Shown here: positions 1 to 7,952 of the stretch, one piece after another
How the letters are laid out: every line of letters begins with the position of its first letter
Numbering within the stretch: position 1 is the first letter of the stretch
From: JAPLVB01 sp964353635
Lineage (GTDB): Archaea > Aenigmatarchaeota > Aenigmatarchaeia > QMZP01
DNA: 54,106 nucleotides
Direction: 5' to 3'
Assembly (NCBI GenBank): GCA_964353635.1
Contig: CAYGVS010000004.1
Span: 1 to 54,106, forward strand
Notes under the pieces: generated by a model
Seen by the model: only the letters and a program-made list of their open reading frames with translations
The model's database searches: none
What the model was told of the DNA's origin: nothing
Made by a program: the position numbers and the translations under genes

Positions 1-26
1 ATGTTGAGGCAAATTTCTATTTTGTG

Positions 27-36
27 TATTATAAAG
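27..36 (+). promoter_or_regulatory. TATA box of the first glycosyltransferase gene
   Basis: The sequence TATTATAAAG is centred about 26 bases before the ATG at 57. This spacing fits an archaeal TATA box driving a leaderless transcript that starts at or next to the start codon. It argues against the in-frame GTG at 24, which lies upstream of this element. Confidence 0.5.
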
Positions 37-56
37 TTTTGCCTCATATAATAAGG

Positions 57-1955
57 ATGAATTTTACTTCCCTAAAGGGCCTCTGGAACAGGATAATGGG
101 ATTCAATAAGATAACAGCTCTGTTCTTTGCACTGCTCATCTTTGTCTACGTGATTTACCCCGTTCCCATATACTGGAAATATGACAGCATTCTCCTGAGG
201 GCCCTGTTTTTCGTGTATGCCGTTTTCCTGGCAGGGCTGTTCCATTCCCTTTTCCCAAAGGCCAGGAAACGACAGAAGAAGAGGCTGATTGGGAAATTAA
301 ACAGGACATATTTACTTCTGCTCATTCTCATAGTTGCCCTATTGCCAATCAAGGTCTTCTCGATCTATTACAATCCAATCCTCCTATCCAACGATGAGGA
401 CTTTCACATACATAGGGGCGAGGCCTTCCTCTTTTATACGGCAGAGAAAATCGGATTCCTAAAGGGAGGCTTTGGTATCAGCGACTACAAACTGGATTTA
501 ACGCTGAACAGGTTTGAACCTCTGCCTGCAACCTTCTCGGGGATTTCCTACCTATTCTTCGGTTCTGCTAACGCCCTTCCCTACTTGGGACAGGGATTCA
601 GCGCGTTTGCTTCTCATTTCTATCTAGATGAGCTGGCGGTCAGATTCCCCTCCCTTGTTTACACGGTCCTGACATTTCTCCTTCTTTTCAAAATCACTTC
701 CATGTATTATGGCAGGAGGACGGCTTTGATGGCATCGATTTCTCTCTTCTTCTTCCCGAGCTATTTCCTCCTCACATCCACTGCATACCTTGAGGCTGGT
801 ATGGTCTTCTTCGCCGTGCTCATAGCATATTTTGCTGTGAGGTATCTGGACACCTCTGACAGAAGGTACCTCCTGCTAACAGCTTTTGCCACTGTTGCAG
901 GGGGTTTCTTCAAGAGGCCTTTGTTAATTTTCATCATAATTGTCCCGCTGTGTATCTTCCTTTTCGGAAAGGGTAGGTTTAGAGAAAAGGCAAGGAACAT
1001 TCTCGTGTTCACGCTGCTGACTATACTTTCACTTGGCCCTTATTATTTGCAGTATGTATTTTTCGAGGGTCCTGACCCCTACGAGTTTTTCTTTCCTAGC
1101 CTCTCCAAGGCGCTGGCATTCTTCTATATCCTCCCTTTGATGGTCACGATACCGGTAGCTGTCCTGGGGATAATTGCAGTGATTACAAGGTTCAATAAGA
1201 ACAACCTTTCCAGGTTCTCGCTTGTCTGGATGCTTGCATGGTATGTATTAATCACAGCCTTCTGGTGGGCAGGAGGGAGGGTGATCCTTCCGCTTCTCGT
1301 TCCCCTGGTCATTCTTTACAGCGATTTGGTGATGTCGCTGGCGGGAAAGGTTTCCGAGAGATTTAATCTCAGTAAAAAAAACCTGCAGTATTCCGTGATA
1401 GTCCTGATGACAGCGTTCCTGGCCTTCCAGAGCTTCATCGTTTTTATGGGAAGCGGGGACGTGAGGAATTACAGATACTCAGACTTCTATGGCACAACCA
1501 TAGATTTTGAGGGAGGATATGCTGTTAACAATAACAAATTCCCCTACAGGGAAATCGCCCAGTACCTGACTGAGAACATGAAAGAAGGGCAGAACGTGGG
1601 AACGGTCTCTATTGGGCACGCGCCCGCGCCCGACATGTTCTTCGGCCTTCCCAACATAATCCAGTTCTATATGAGAAGCTATGAGGGTCTTGTGAACAGG
1701 GATTACCTAGCGTTTGTCCTGCCTGCGACAGAAGATTCCTTAAAGGATTTTTGCAAAGAGAATAATATAACCTTCTTCGTCCTTCCAATGGTGGATGGGA
1801 AGGCTAGAGAATACCTCTCCCTGAGCATAACAGAAGAGGATGTTCGAGAACTCAGAGAGATGGAAGAAATGATGAAAGGGTCCAGGTATTTCAAGCTGGA
1901 AAAAGAAGAAAGCTTCGGAGAGAACAGGCTGCTTGTCTTCTCTATCATTGGCTAG
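57..1955 (+). CDS. GT39-like (dolichyl-phosphate-mannose type) membrane glycosyltransferase
   Basis: This 632-residue protein has about a dozen hydrophobic segments and a soluble C-terminal part of about 150 residues. That layout fits GT39/PMT-like enzymes that transfer a sugar from a polyprenyl-phosphate donor on the outer membrane face. The first extracytoplasmic loop carries an acidic SNDEDFHIH stretch near residue 112, where the family keeps its catalytic Asp/Glu. I chose the ATG at 57 because a TATA box lies 26 bases before it; the in-frame GTG at 24 would lie within or upstream of that box. It faces a convergent SDR gene and the two coding ends overlap by 11 bases. It opens a surface-glycan locus. 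The acceptor and exact sugar cannot be read from sequence; a related GT-C family such as ArnT is possible. Confidence 0.75.
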   Translation: MNFTSLKGLWNRIMGFNKITALFFALLIFVYVIYPVPIYWKYDSILLRALFFVYAVFLAGLFHSLFPKARKRQKKRLIGKLNRTYLLLLILIVALLPIKVFSIYYNPILLSNDEDFHIHRGEAFLFYTAEKIGFLKGGFGISDYKLDLTLNRFEPLPATFSGISYLFFGSANALPYLGQGFSAFASHFYLDELAVRFPSLVYTVLTFLLLFKITSMYYGRRTALMASISLFFFPSYFLLTSTAYLEAGMVFFAVLIAYFAVRYLDTSDRRYLLLTAFATVAGGFFKRPLLIFIIIVPLCIFLFGKGRFREKARNILVFTLLTILSLGPYYLQYVFFEGPDPYEFFFPSLSKALAFFYILPLMVTIPVAVLGIIAVITRFNKNNLSRFSLVWMLAWYVLITAFWWAGGRVILPLLVPLVILYSDLVMSLAGKVSERFNLSKKNLQYSVIVLMTAFLAFQSFIVFMGSGDVRNYRYSDFYGTTIDFEGGYAVNNNKFPYREIAQYLTENMKEGQNVGTVSIGHAPAPDMFFGLPNIIQFYMRSYEGLVNRDYLAFVLPATEDSLKDFCKENNITFFVLPMVDGKAREYLSLSITEEDVRELREMEEMMKGSRYFKLEKEESFGENRLLVFSIIG

Positions 1956-2955
1956 AAATATTCTCCTTCCAGGACGGAGGAAGCTTCTCCTCTATCTCTA
2001 TGCCCTCGAATCTCCGTATCTCTCTTTTGTCCTGATTCCTCGCCCACGAGGCCATCCTCTTGATTCCTTCCCTCAGGCCTATCCTGGGCTCATAGCCGAA
2101 ATATTTCCTGAGCTTTGCCACGCTAGAATAAGCATGCTTAACCTCGTTCCTCGCTGGCTGGTAATTGATTTTTGGCTCAATGCCAAACTCCTGGGAAACC
2201 ATCCTCGCAAGGTCATTCACTGTGTAAGGCTTTTCAGAGCCTATGTTGAAGACCTGGTTGTAGGCCTTTTCATTTCGTATTGATTTGGCAATGAGGGGTG
2301 AAACGTCATCTATATGCGTGAATGCCCTTGTCTGGGAACCATCCCCGAATATGGTAAGCGGCCTGCCGCTTATTATCTGGTTCATGAATATCCCGATCAC
2401 GTTCCTGTACTTGTCCCAAAGGTTCTGCCTTTCCCCGTACACGTTATGCGGCCTGAAGACTATGTAATTGAGGCCGAACATCTTCCTCGCTGCCTCCAGG
2501 TCAAGTTCCACTGCGTACTTGGATATCCCATAAGGGTCCTCGGGCCTTGGGATTGTGTCCTCGGTAAGCGGGACCTGGTTCTCCCCATAGACAGCTATGC
2601 TCGAAGTAAATACGAAGCATTTTACCTTATGCATCACGGAGAGGTTGATGAGGTTCACAGAGCCGATGAGGTTGTTATCATAGTTGAACCTCCGGATGAA
2701 ATGGCTCAACCCCTCAGCTGCGTATGCGCCAAGGTGGAACACGTATTCGAACTTGTATTTCTCGAAAAGCCTCTGAAGAAGAGGGTAATCAGTGACAGAG
2801 CCCTTTATGAAAACCGCGCCCTTAGGTACATTGGACTCGAACCCTCCTGTGAGATCATCAAGCACGACCGTGTTGTAGCCTTCCTCCAGTAGCTTCTCTG
2901 CAACATGGCTTCCAATAAAGCCTGCCCCGCCTGTAACTAGAACGTTCGCTTTCAT
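1945..2955 (-). CDS. NAD-dependent sugar-nucleotide epimerase/dehydratase (extended SDR)
   Basis: This 336-residue protein is an extended short-chain dehydrogenase acting on nucleotide sugars, most like UDP-glucose 4-epimerases (GalE-like). The Rossmann motif TGGAGFIGS is at residues 8-16. The catalytic set is TSS at 117-119 and Y142-GIS-K146, and the C-terminal substrate half contains the usual FGDGSQTRAFTHIDD block. Length is normal for the family. The ATG at 2955 gives the full Rossmann strand. It is divergent from a GT2 gene at 3044, and a perfect inverted repeat lies between them (2996-3014). The substrate (UDP-Glc/Gal, UDP-GlcA or other) is not determinable. Four further SDR genes occur in the locus. 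Confidence 0.85.
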   Translation of the reverse strand: MKANVLVTGGAGFIGSHVAEKLLEEGYNTVVLDDLTGGFESNVPKGAVFIKGSVTDYPLLQRLFEKYKFEYVFHLGAYAAEGLSHFIRRFNYDNNLIGSVNLINLSVMHKVKCFVFTSSIAVYGENQVPLTEDTIPRPEDPYGISKYAVELDLEAARKMFGLNYIVFRPHNVYGERQNLWDKYRNVIGIFMNQIISGRPLTIFGDGSQTRAFTHIDDVSPLIAKSIRNEKAYNQVFNIGSEKPYTVNDLARMVSQEFGIEPKINYQPARNEVKHAYSSVAKLRKYFGYEPRIGLREGIKRMASWARNQDKREIRRFEGIEIEEKLPPSWKENISSQ

Positions 2956-2995
2956 CTCAAATTAATTATCCAGATTAGATTTATATTACAGTCTG

Positions 2996-3014
2996 CCCTT
3001 CCATTTTGGAAGGG
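2996..3014. promoter_or_regulatory. Perfect inverted repeat in a divergent promoter region (possible operator)
   Basis: CCCTTCCA-TTT-TGGAAGGG is a perfect 8-bp inverted repeat with a 3-base centre. It lies between the divergent starts at 2955 (minus) and 3044 (plus). A TATA-like GTATTTTAA begins right after it (3014-3022), about 26 bases before the ATG at 3044, so a protein bound to the repeat would touch that promoter. It could instead form an RNA hairpin, but it lies too far upstream to be in a leaderless mRNA. Confidence 0.4.
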
Positions 3015-3043
3015 TATTTTAATCTCTCCTATAAAATATAGCC

Positions 3044-3748
3044 ATGTTCAAAGGGAAGAGTGTATCCGTTGTGATGCCCGCATATAACGAGGAGGGGAAC
3101 ATATCCCAGGCTGTAAAAGAGTTCAAGAGCAACGAGTTCGTTGACGAGGTCGTGGTTGCTGACAACAACTCTAATGACAGGACAAATGAGCTGGCCAGGA
3201 AGGCCGGGGCGAAAGTGGTCTCGGAAAGGAGGCAGGGGTATGGATATGCGTGCAGGGCAGCCATGGGAAACGCCACTGGGGATATCATAATACTTGTGGA
3301 GTCTGACGGCACGTTTTCCAGCAAGGACATAATAAAGTTCCTCGCATACAGCGAGGATTTTGATTTCATCCTCGGCACTAGGACGACTAAGGAGCTCATC
3401 TGGAAAGGCTCGAATATGGGAAGCTTCCTCAGGTGGGGCAACTGGTTCCTAGCAAAGATAGTGGAATTCCTTTACAATGGACCCCATCTAAGCGATGTTG
3501 GGTGCACATACAGACTCATCAAGAGGGAAGCCTTAGAGGAGATACAACCCGGCTTCAGCGTAGGCGGATCCCATTTCTCCCCTGAGATGATGATCCTGGC
3601 GCTGAAAAAAAGGATAAGGATGCTGGAAATCCCTGTGAACTACATGCCCAGAATAGGGGAATCGAAGATAACCGGGGAAAAGAAAAAGGCCTTCAAGGTT
3701 GGCCTGAGGATGATCTGGTTCATGATTTCCTATAAGGCGCATAGCTAG
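3044..3748 (+). CDS. Family 2 glycosyltransferase (polyprenyl-phosphate sugar synthase-like)
   Basis: This 234-residue protein has the GT-A fold of GT2 enzymes. The opening strand is VSVVMPAYNEEGNI (residues 7-20), followed by VVADNNSNDRT and the metal/nucleotide motif LVESDGTF near residues 84-91. This subgroup resembles dolichyl-phosphate mannose/glucose synthases, which load a sugar onto a lipid carrier for GT-C enzymes such as those at 57 and 3796. There are no transmembrane segments, so it would be soluble or peripheral. The start is the first ATG, with TATA-like sequence about 26 bases upstream. It is followed after 47 bases by a GT39-like membrane protein on the same strand, which supports a donor-maker and donor-user pairing. 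Sugar specificity is unknown. Confidence 0.85.
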   Translation: MFKGKSVSVVMPAYNEEGNISQAVKEFKSNEFVDEVVVADNNSNDRTNELARKAGAKVVSERRQGYGYACRAAMGNATGDIIILVESDGTFSSKDIIKFLAYSEDFDFILGTRTTKELIWKGSNMGSFLRWGNWFLAKIVEFLYNGPHLSDVGCTYRLIKREALEEIQPGFSVGGSHFSPEMMILALKKRIRMLEIPVNYMPRIGESKITGEKKKAFKVGLRMIWFMISYKAHS

Positions 3749-3767
3749 CATCCCTTCAAGGATAAGA

Positions 3768-3776
3768 ATATAAATA
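3768..3776 (+). promoter_or_regulatory. TATA box of the 3796 membrane protein gene
   Basis: ATATAAATA is centred 24 bases before the ATG at 3796. No ribosome binding site lies in front of that ATG, so a leaderless mRNA is likely. Confidence 0.5.
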
Positions 3777-3795
3777 AACTACCGAAGAATTTTAG

Positions 3796-4875
3796 ATGAA
3801 GGGATTCTTCAATCCGAAGAACGAAAGGCTGCACTATCTCATGCTTGTGCTGGTCGTCATCATCGCCTCTGTCTTCAGCTGGGGCGCTACATATGGCGAC
3901 TCTGCTTCATACCTAAAGACGGCCAATTACCTCTTTGGCTATGAAGGCGGCGTCAGGTTGGAGCACAGGATGATAAGGCCTGTGACACTGTTCATGGCCG
4001 GCGCGATGGCGCCTGCCTTTGGGTTGATAAACTCTTTTGCAATAGTCAATATAATCTTCGGGATACTTACATCCGTCGTCATTTACAAGCTCGTCATGAG
4101 GATGTACAAAAAGCCAAAGCTGGCGTTTTATGCTGCTCTGCTCTTTGCTACGTCCATTCCCGTACTATCCCTCGGCGCATCTGTGCTTACAGAGATGCCG
4201 GCATATTTCGCCACGGTCATGGTCATTTACATCGTATACCAGATGAAAAAAGAAATGACATACAAAGATATGATAATAGCGGCTTTGCTGCTGTCATTCT
4301 CAATGCTCATAAGGGAAACCTCCATGTTCATCCTGCCAATATTTTTCCTTCTGAGTAGGTATGGCGAAAGGAAGGTCCTTCTGAAAGGGGGAGCCATCAT
4401 CATCCTTGCTTTTGCTTTCACTTCGGTGTATTATTTCGCATATAATGTGAACCCCTTAAACTACACACTGAACAGCGGAAATATGGGCATGTCTTATAAT
4501 AACCCGGAAAAGTATGGGGTGGAAAGGATAATCCTGAGTTTCATGGCGTTTGAGTTCCTGCCCATATTCGCGTTCCTTGGCTTTGTCGCAGACAGCGACA
4601 GGAAGAGGCTGATTGCATATTATGCGATGTTCGTATCGTTCCTTCCTGTGTTTCTGTGGCCTGTTCAGGAATGGAAAATAACGTACACAGTATTTCCTTT
4701 GATAATGGCTCTTTCCGTCTTTGGAATAGACCATTTCTCCCAGCGGCTGTCTGAGAAGCCTCTCTTCTCAAGGCTGGGCAGCAGGTGGTATGAATTCCTA
4801 ATAATCCTTATGTACGTGATAATAGGGGTCATTTATTGTGCACTTGTCATGCCGCAGTATATCATTGCAGTGTGA
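3796..4875 (+). CDS. GT39-like polytopic membrane protein
   Basis: This 359-residue protein has about nine or ten hydrophobic segments. After the first membrane span the first loop reads WGATYGDSASYL; an acidic residue at this place (GDSxxY) is usual for GT-C glycosyltransferases that use polyprenyl-phosphate sugars. It is shorter than the protein at 57 and lacks a large soluble C-terminus, ending just after the last membrane segment. A TATA box at 3768-3776 fits a leaderless start at 3796. It sits directly after a GT2 polyprenyl-phosphate sugar synthase-like gene. The role in glycan transfer is inferred from topology and neighbours; no conserved catalytic pair can be proven by eye. Confidence 0.6.
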   Translation: MKGFFNPKNERLHYLMLVLVVIIASVFSWGATYGDSASYLKTANYLFGYEGGVRLEHRMIRPVTLFMAGAMAPAFGLINSFAIVNIIFGILTSVVIYKLVMRMYKKPKLAFYAALLFATSIPVLSLGASVLTEMPAYFATVMVIYIVYQMKKEMTYKDMIIAALLLSFSMLIRETSMFILPIFFLLSRYGERKVLLKGGAIIILAFAFTSVYYFAYNVNPLNYTLNSGNMGMSYNNPEKYGVERIILSFMAFEFLPIFAFLGFVADSDRKRLIAYYAMFVSFLPVFLWPVQEWKITYTVFPLIMALSVFGIDHFSQRLSEKPLFSRLGSRWYEFLIILMYVIIGVIYCALVMPQYIIAV

Positions 4876-4982
4876 ATGGTTCCTGCAACTTCCTGGAATC
4901 GTGAATTGTATCACTGACGTCCTATTGCAGAAGCCTGGAATCTCGGTCCTTGTCGCTTAATGATGTCTTTCTAGAAAAACGC

Positions 4983-5762
4983 CTAAGAGTTATAAATTTC
5001 GTATTTTTCATTTCTTTTTATTTTTTTTATGTGGAGAAAATATGAGAACATTGCTCTTAGTATGTTAAAAGAATACTTAATAATATCCATGTTCGATGGG
5101 TGCCTCGATTCCTCGCCATAATGCGTTGGTATTGTCCTTTCGATTATTTTCAAACCATTAACCCTAAACTGAATTAGAATATCAGTATCAAAGACATAGC
5201 CGTCAGAGCATTTGCTGAAAGGTATTTTTTTCAATGCATCCACTTTATAAATTCTGAACCCTGAGTGGAATTCTGACAAGTTGATTTTAAGCACAAAATT
5301 CTCGATTTTGGTCAGGATTCTGTTGCCGATTATTTTATAAATAGGCATCCTGCCTTTTCTTGGATTGCCTTTCATTCTTGAACCAAAAATCATGTCAGCT
5401 TTGTCTTTTTCAATTCCGTTAAGAAGGATTGGGATGAATTCAGGAGCGTATTGTGCATCTCCGTGCAGCAGTACAATGTAATCAAATCCTTTTTTAATGG
5501 CATAGTTGTAAGCTATCTTCTGGTTACCGCCATAGCCGACATTGCAATCGTTTTTTATGATTTTTAATTTTGATAATCCGCTCCTCTTCTTATATTGAAC
5601 GGCCACTATGTGAGTATTGTCTTGGCTGTTATTGTCAATTATGAGTATTTCCTTGACCTTTTTTTTAATGCTTTTTGGTATCCTGTCTATTACCATAGGA
5701 AGAGTGTGGGCTACATTATATGCTGGAATGAATATGGCAATCTTTTCTTCTTTCTTATCCAT
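4983..5762 (-). CDS. Family 2 glycosyltransferase (dolichyl-phosphate sugar synthase-like)
   Basis: This 259-residue enzyme has IAIFIPAYNVAHTL near the N-terminus, LIIDNNSQDNT, and the nucleotide/metal motif LLHGDAQYAPE near residue 100, all typical of GT2 DPM1-like synthases. No membrane anchor is seen. It is the last gene of a minus-strand run beginning at 9674, and its start lies one base after the rfbH stop, so it is probably translated with it. It may move the dideoxyhexose made by that operon, or load another sugar onto a lipid carrier. The gene is AT-rich like the rest of this operon and unlike the GC-richer genes to its left. A 107-base tail (4876-4982) to the convergent gene holds only a short direct repeat, CCTGGAATC, seen twice. 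Confidence 0.8.
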   Translation of the reverse strand: MDKKEEKIAIFIPAYNVAHTLPMVIDRIPKSIKKKVKEILIIDNNSQDNTHIVAVQYKKRSGLSKLKIIKNDCNVGYGGNQKIAYNYAIKKGFDYIVLLHGDAQYAPEFIPILLNGIEKDKADMIFGSRMKGNPRKGRMPIYKIIGNRILTKIENFVLKINLSEFHSGFRIYKVDALKKIPFSKCSDGYVFDTDILIQFRVNGLKIIERTIPTHYGEESRHPSNMDIIKYSFNILRAMFSYFLHIKKIKRNEKYEIYNS

Positions 5763-5763
5763 C

Positions 5764-7362
5764 TTATGTACCTTTCTTCATTTCAATAAAATCTACAATG
5801 ACATTTACCATGTGATTCAGCATGTCTTCTGTCAAGCCTGGGTATACTCCTATCCAGAAAGAGTTTTCCATGATAAAATCTGTGTTTGCAAGATTTCCAA
5901 CAATCCGGTATTTTGCGTTCTCGAGGCTTGGATGCCGAACGATATTGCCTGAAAAAAGTAGTCTTGTTGCAATTTTATTATCTTCCAGATGTTTTGTTAT
6001 TTCGTTCCTTGTAAATGGGGCATTTTCCCTTACGGTAAGCAGGAAACCGAACCAGCTTGGTTCCGAATTTTCCATGGCTTTTGGAAGAATGAAGTAATTC
6101 TCATATTTTTTCAATTTTTTGTATAGAAATTCCCAATTCTTCTTTCTGGCTTCTATAAATCTTGGAAGTTTTTTCAGCTGAGCAACGCCAATCGATGCTT
6201 GTAAATCAGTAATCTTGAGATTATATCCTATATGCGAATATATGTATTTATGATCATATCCGAAAGGCAGCTTTCCTAACTGCCAATCGAACCTTTTCTT
6301 GCATGTATTATCAATTCCTGGATCGCACCAGCAATCCCGTCCCCAATCCCTAAAAGACTCGATAATTCTTTTTAGCAAAGCATCATCGGTTAATAATGCG
6401 CCGCCTTCCCCCATAGTCAAATGGTGAGGGGGATAGAAGCTGTATGTGGAAATATCTCCAAAAGTGCCTGTAAACCTATTATTATATTTTGAACCGACAG
6501 CATCACAGTTATCCTCAATTAGCCATAAATCGTATTTTTTTACTATGGGCAAAATCTTATCTATATTAAAAGGATTTCCAAGCGTATGAGCCAAAAAAAT
6601 CGCCTTAGTTTTTGGTGATATGGCAGCCTCGATTTTCTTTGACTCAATGTTATAAGTCCCGTCTAGGTCTACATCCAGAAATACCGGTATAAGGTTGTTT
6701 TGAATAATGGGGTTTACCGTGGTTGGGAAAGCACAAGCAGTAGTTATTACTTCATCTCCAGGGCTTAATCGCCTTTCGCCTAATTTGATAGACGTTAAAG
6801 CCGATACAGCTAAGAGGTTGGCTGATGACCCAGAATTAGTAAGGCTGCAATACGTTGCGCCCAGAAAATTGGCAAAATCCCTTTCAAACTTTTTGGCATA
6901 GCGTCCAGATGTAAGCCAAAAATCAAGAGAACTGTCCATCAATGTCGTCATTTCGTCGGCATCATATACTTTGGCTGAGTACGGAACGTATGTTTTTCCG
7001 GGGACAAACTTTTGGCTCTTTTTATGGATCAAGTCATAATGTAGATTAGTTATATTAAAAATCATCTTCCTTAACAATTCATCAATTTTTTGCGTGGATA
7101 ATCTCCCTATTTTCTCTAAAATATGATTTTTTTCTATTGAAAGAATGTAGTCTGTCGAAATAAGGTAGTCTTTTGGGATGCTGCCATCTGAAAGATCTCC
7201 TATAGACACATGGACGGTGTTTTGATTGGCAATTGTGTTGGGTGTAATTGGAAGGATCATAATTGAGCTGCTTGCCAAACCGTAAACCACGCCCAGGCTA
7301 TCTTCACTCTTCTGCACGTCCTTAAAGCTTACTAAATCGCCTGTCTCCAGATGATTATCCAT
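5764..7362 (-). CDS. rfbH: RfbH/DdhC-type CDP-4-keto-6-deoxyglucose 3-dehydrase with extra N-terminal MazF/PemK-like domain
   Basis: Residues about 124-532 match E1, the PMP- and [2Fe-2S]-dependent dehydrase that removes the C3 hydroxyl in CDP-3,6-dideoxyhexose synthesis. Two signatures are visible. The PLP lysine position is histidine (H313 in YPPHHLTMGEGG). The cluster motif C-X57-C-X-C-X7-C is exact (C286, C344, C346, C354). Family members are about 437 residues; this one has about 100 extra N-terminal residues. The extra part (7-100) begins GDLVSF, has the strand MILPITPN, then VHVSIG and a long C-terminal helix after IGRLST, which resembles the MazF/PemK fold. The RP motif that carries the toxin's catalytic Arg is not seen. 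The partner reductase (E3) is not in the window. Downstream GT2 follows after one base. Confidence 0.88.
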   Translation of the reverse strand: MDNHLETGDLVSFKDVQKSEDSLGVVYGLASSSIMILPITPNTIANQNTVHVSIGDLSDGSIPKDYLISTDYILSIEKNHILEKIGRLSTQKIDELLRKMIFNITNLHYDLIHKKSQKFVPGKTYVPYSAKVYDADEMTTLMDSSLDFWLTSGRYAKKFERDFANFLGATYCSLTNSGSSANLLAVSALTSIKLGERRLSPGDEVITTACAFPTTVNPIIQNNLIPVFLDVDLDGTYNIESKKIEAAISPKTKAIFLAHTLGNPFNIDKILPIVKKYDLWLIEDNCDAVGSKYNNRFTGTFGDISTYSFYPPHHLTMGEGGALLTDDALLKRIIESFRDWGRDCWCDPGIDNTCKKRFDWQLGKLPFGYDHKYIYSHIGYNLKITDLQASIGVAQLKKLPRFIEARKKNWEFLYKKLKKYENYFILPKAMENSEPSWFGFLLTVRENAPFTRNEITKHLEDNKIATRLLFSGNIVRHPSLENAKYRIVGNLANTDFIMENSFWIGVYPGLTEDMLNHMVNVIVDFIEMKKGT

Positions 7363-7366
7363 GCGA

Positions 7367-7480
7367 TCACTTTGGTTTATATGGTTTTAAGCCCACATTA
7401 TTATTCAGCTTATTATTCTCAATCAAGTATAGAACTTTGTCAGGACTGAACCTATGTTTCTCATGTTCCCGTGATAAGAA
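7367..7480 (-). pseudogene. C-terminal remnant of an unidentified protein gene
   Basis: Reading the minus strand between a TGA (7481-7483) and a TGA at 7367-7369 gives 37 residues with protein-like composition, including REHEKHRFSPDKVLYLIENN and ending GLKPYKPK. There is no start codon, and the reading frame ends four bases before the rfbH start, as a real operon gene would. I read it as the tail of a gene once present between the RmlC-like epimerase and rfbH and since deleted. The family is not recognised. Confidence 0.4.
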
Positions 7481-7491
7481 TCATGTCTAGA

Positions 7492-7947
7492 CTAGTTGAA
7501 TTTTATATTCCAATCGTAAGGTATTTTTTTGGAAAATGGATCGAGTCGCTCAATTTCTGAAGGATTGTGGGACAGAGTAGCGCAGTTCGCCACCAGGCAG
7601 GGCGTAGTGCTTATGCATTTGAAGCCATTCCACACGCCCGGAGGTATTTTTACCAAGCAATAGTTCTCTTCGCCTATGAATAATTCCATTAGGTTTCCTT
7701 TTGAAGGGGAATTTTTTCGATCATCAAATAGGACCAGTTTTATCATACCTTTCACGACAGCATAATTTAATGTCATTTCTTTGTGCAAGTGCCACCCTTT
7801 TATAACGCCTGGATATGCCATAGAAAAATAAATCTCCCCGAATTTTTCGAAATGGGGGTCATCGCACCTAAGCATATGATATATACACCCCCTTTCGTCA
7901 GGTATCTTCTTCAGAGGGATTACCTCAACGCCTTCTATCTTCTCCAT
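7492..7947 (-). CDS. dTDP-4-dehydrorhamnose 3,5-epimerase-like (RmlC family) cupin
   Basis: This protein of about 151 residues has the RmlC jelly-roll pattern: DERGCIYHM early, GVIKGWHLHKEMTLNY with the family's histidines, then VKGMIKLVLFDDR and PPGVWNGFKC. RmlC enzymes epimerise C3 and/or C5 of nucleotide-linked 4-keto-6-deoxy sugars. It is placed between an SDR and rfbH, so the natural guess is epimerisation of a CDP-4-keto (di)deoxy sugar, not a dTDP sugar, since no rmlA, rmlB or rmlD is nearby. I prefer the ATG at 7947, preceded at close range by GGTGAT; an in-frame GTG at 7956 overlaps the upstream stop codon. Several catalytic positions of true RmlC are hard to place, so it may be a 3- or 5-epimerase only. 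Confidence 0.8.
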   Translation of the reverse strand: MEKIEGVEVIPLKKIPDERGCIYHMLRCDDPHFEKFGEIYFSMAYPGVIKGWHLHKEMTLNYAVVKGMIKLVLFDDRKNSPSKGNLMELFIGEENYCLVKIPPGVWNGFKCISTTPCLVANCATLSHNPSEIERLDPFSKKIPYDWNIKFN

Positions 7948-7952
7948 TTTTA

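Noticed and set aside
24..56. GTG start at 24 for the first glycosyltransferase
   Set aside because: A TATA box at 27-36 lies inside this stretch and is correctly spaced for a leaderless ATG at 57.
1933..2892. Plus-strand frames opposite the SDR at 1945-2955
   Set aside because: They are antisense to a gene with all SDR motifs, contain no recognisable domain and have no promoter.
2984..2989. Isolated TATTAC half-site upstream of the SDR at 2955
   Set aside because: No GTAATA partner at the 6-base spacing; single AT-rich hexamers are expected by chance.
4876..4982. Gene or structured RNA between the convergent genes at 4875 and 4983
   Set aside because: Only a 9-base direct repeat (CCTGGAATC) is present; no frame, strong hairpin or promoter.
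5764..7362. Toxin-antitoxin system at the MazF/PemK-like domain of RfbH
   Set aside because: No antitoxin gene is next to it, and the RP motif carrying the toxin's catalytic Arg is not seen.
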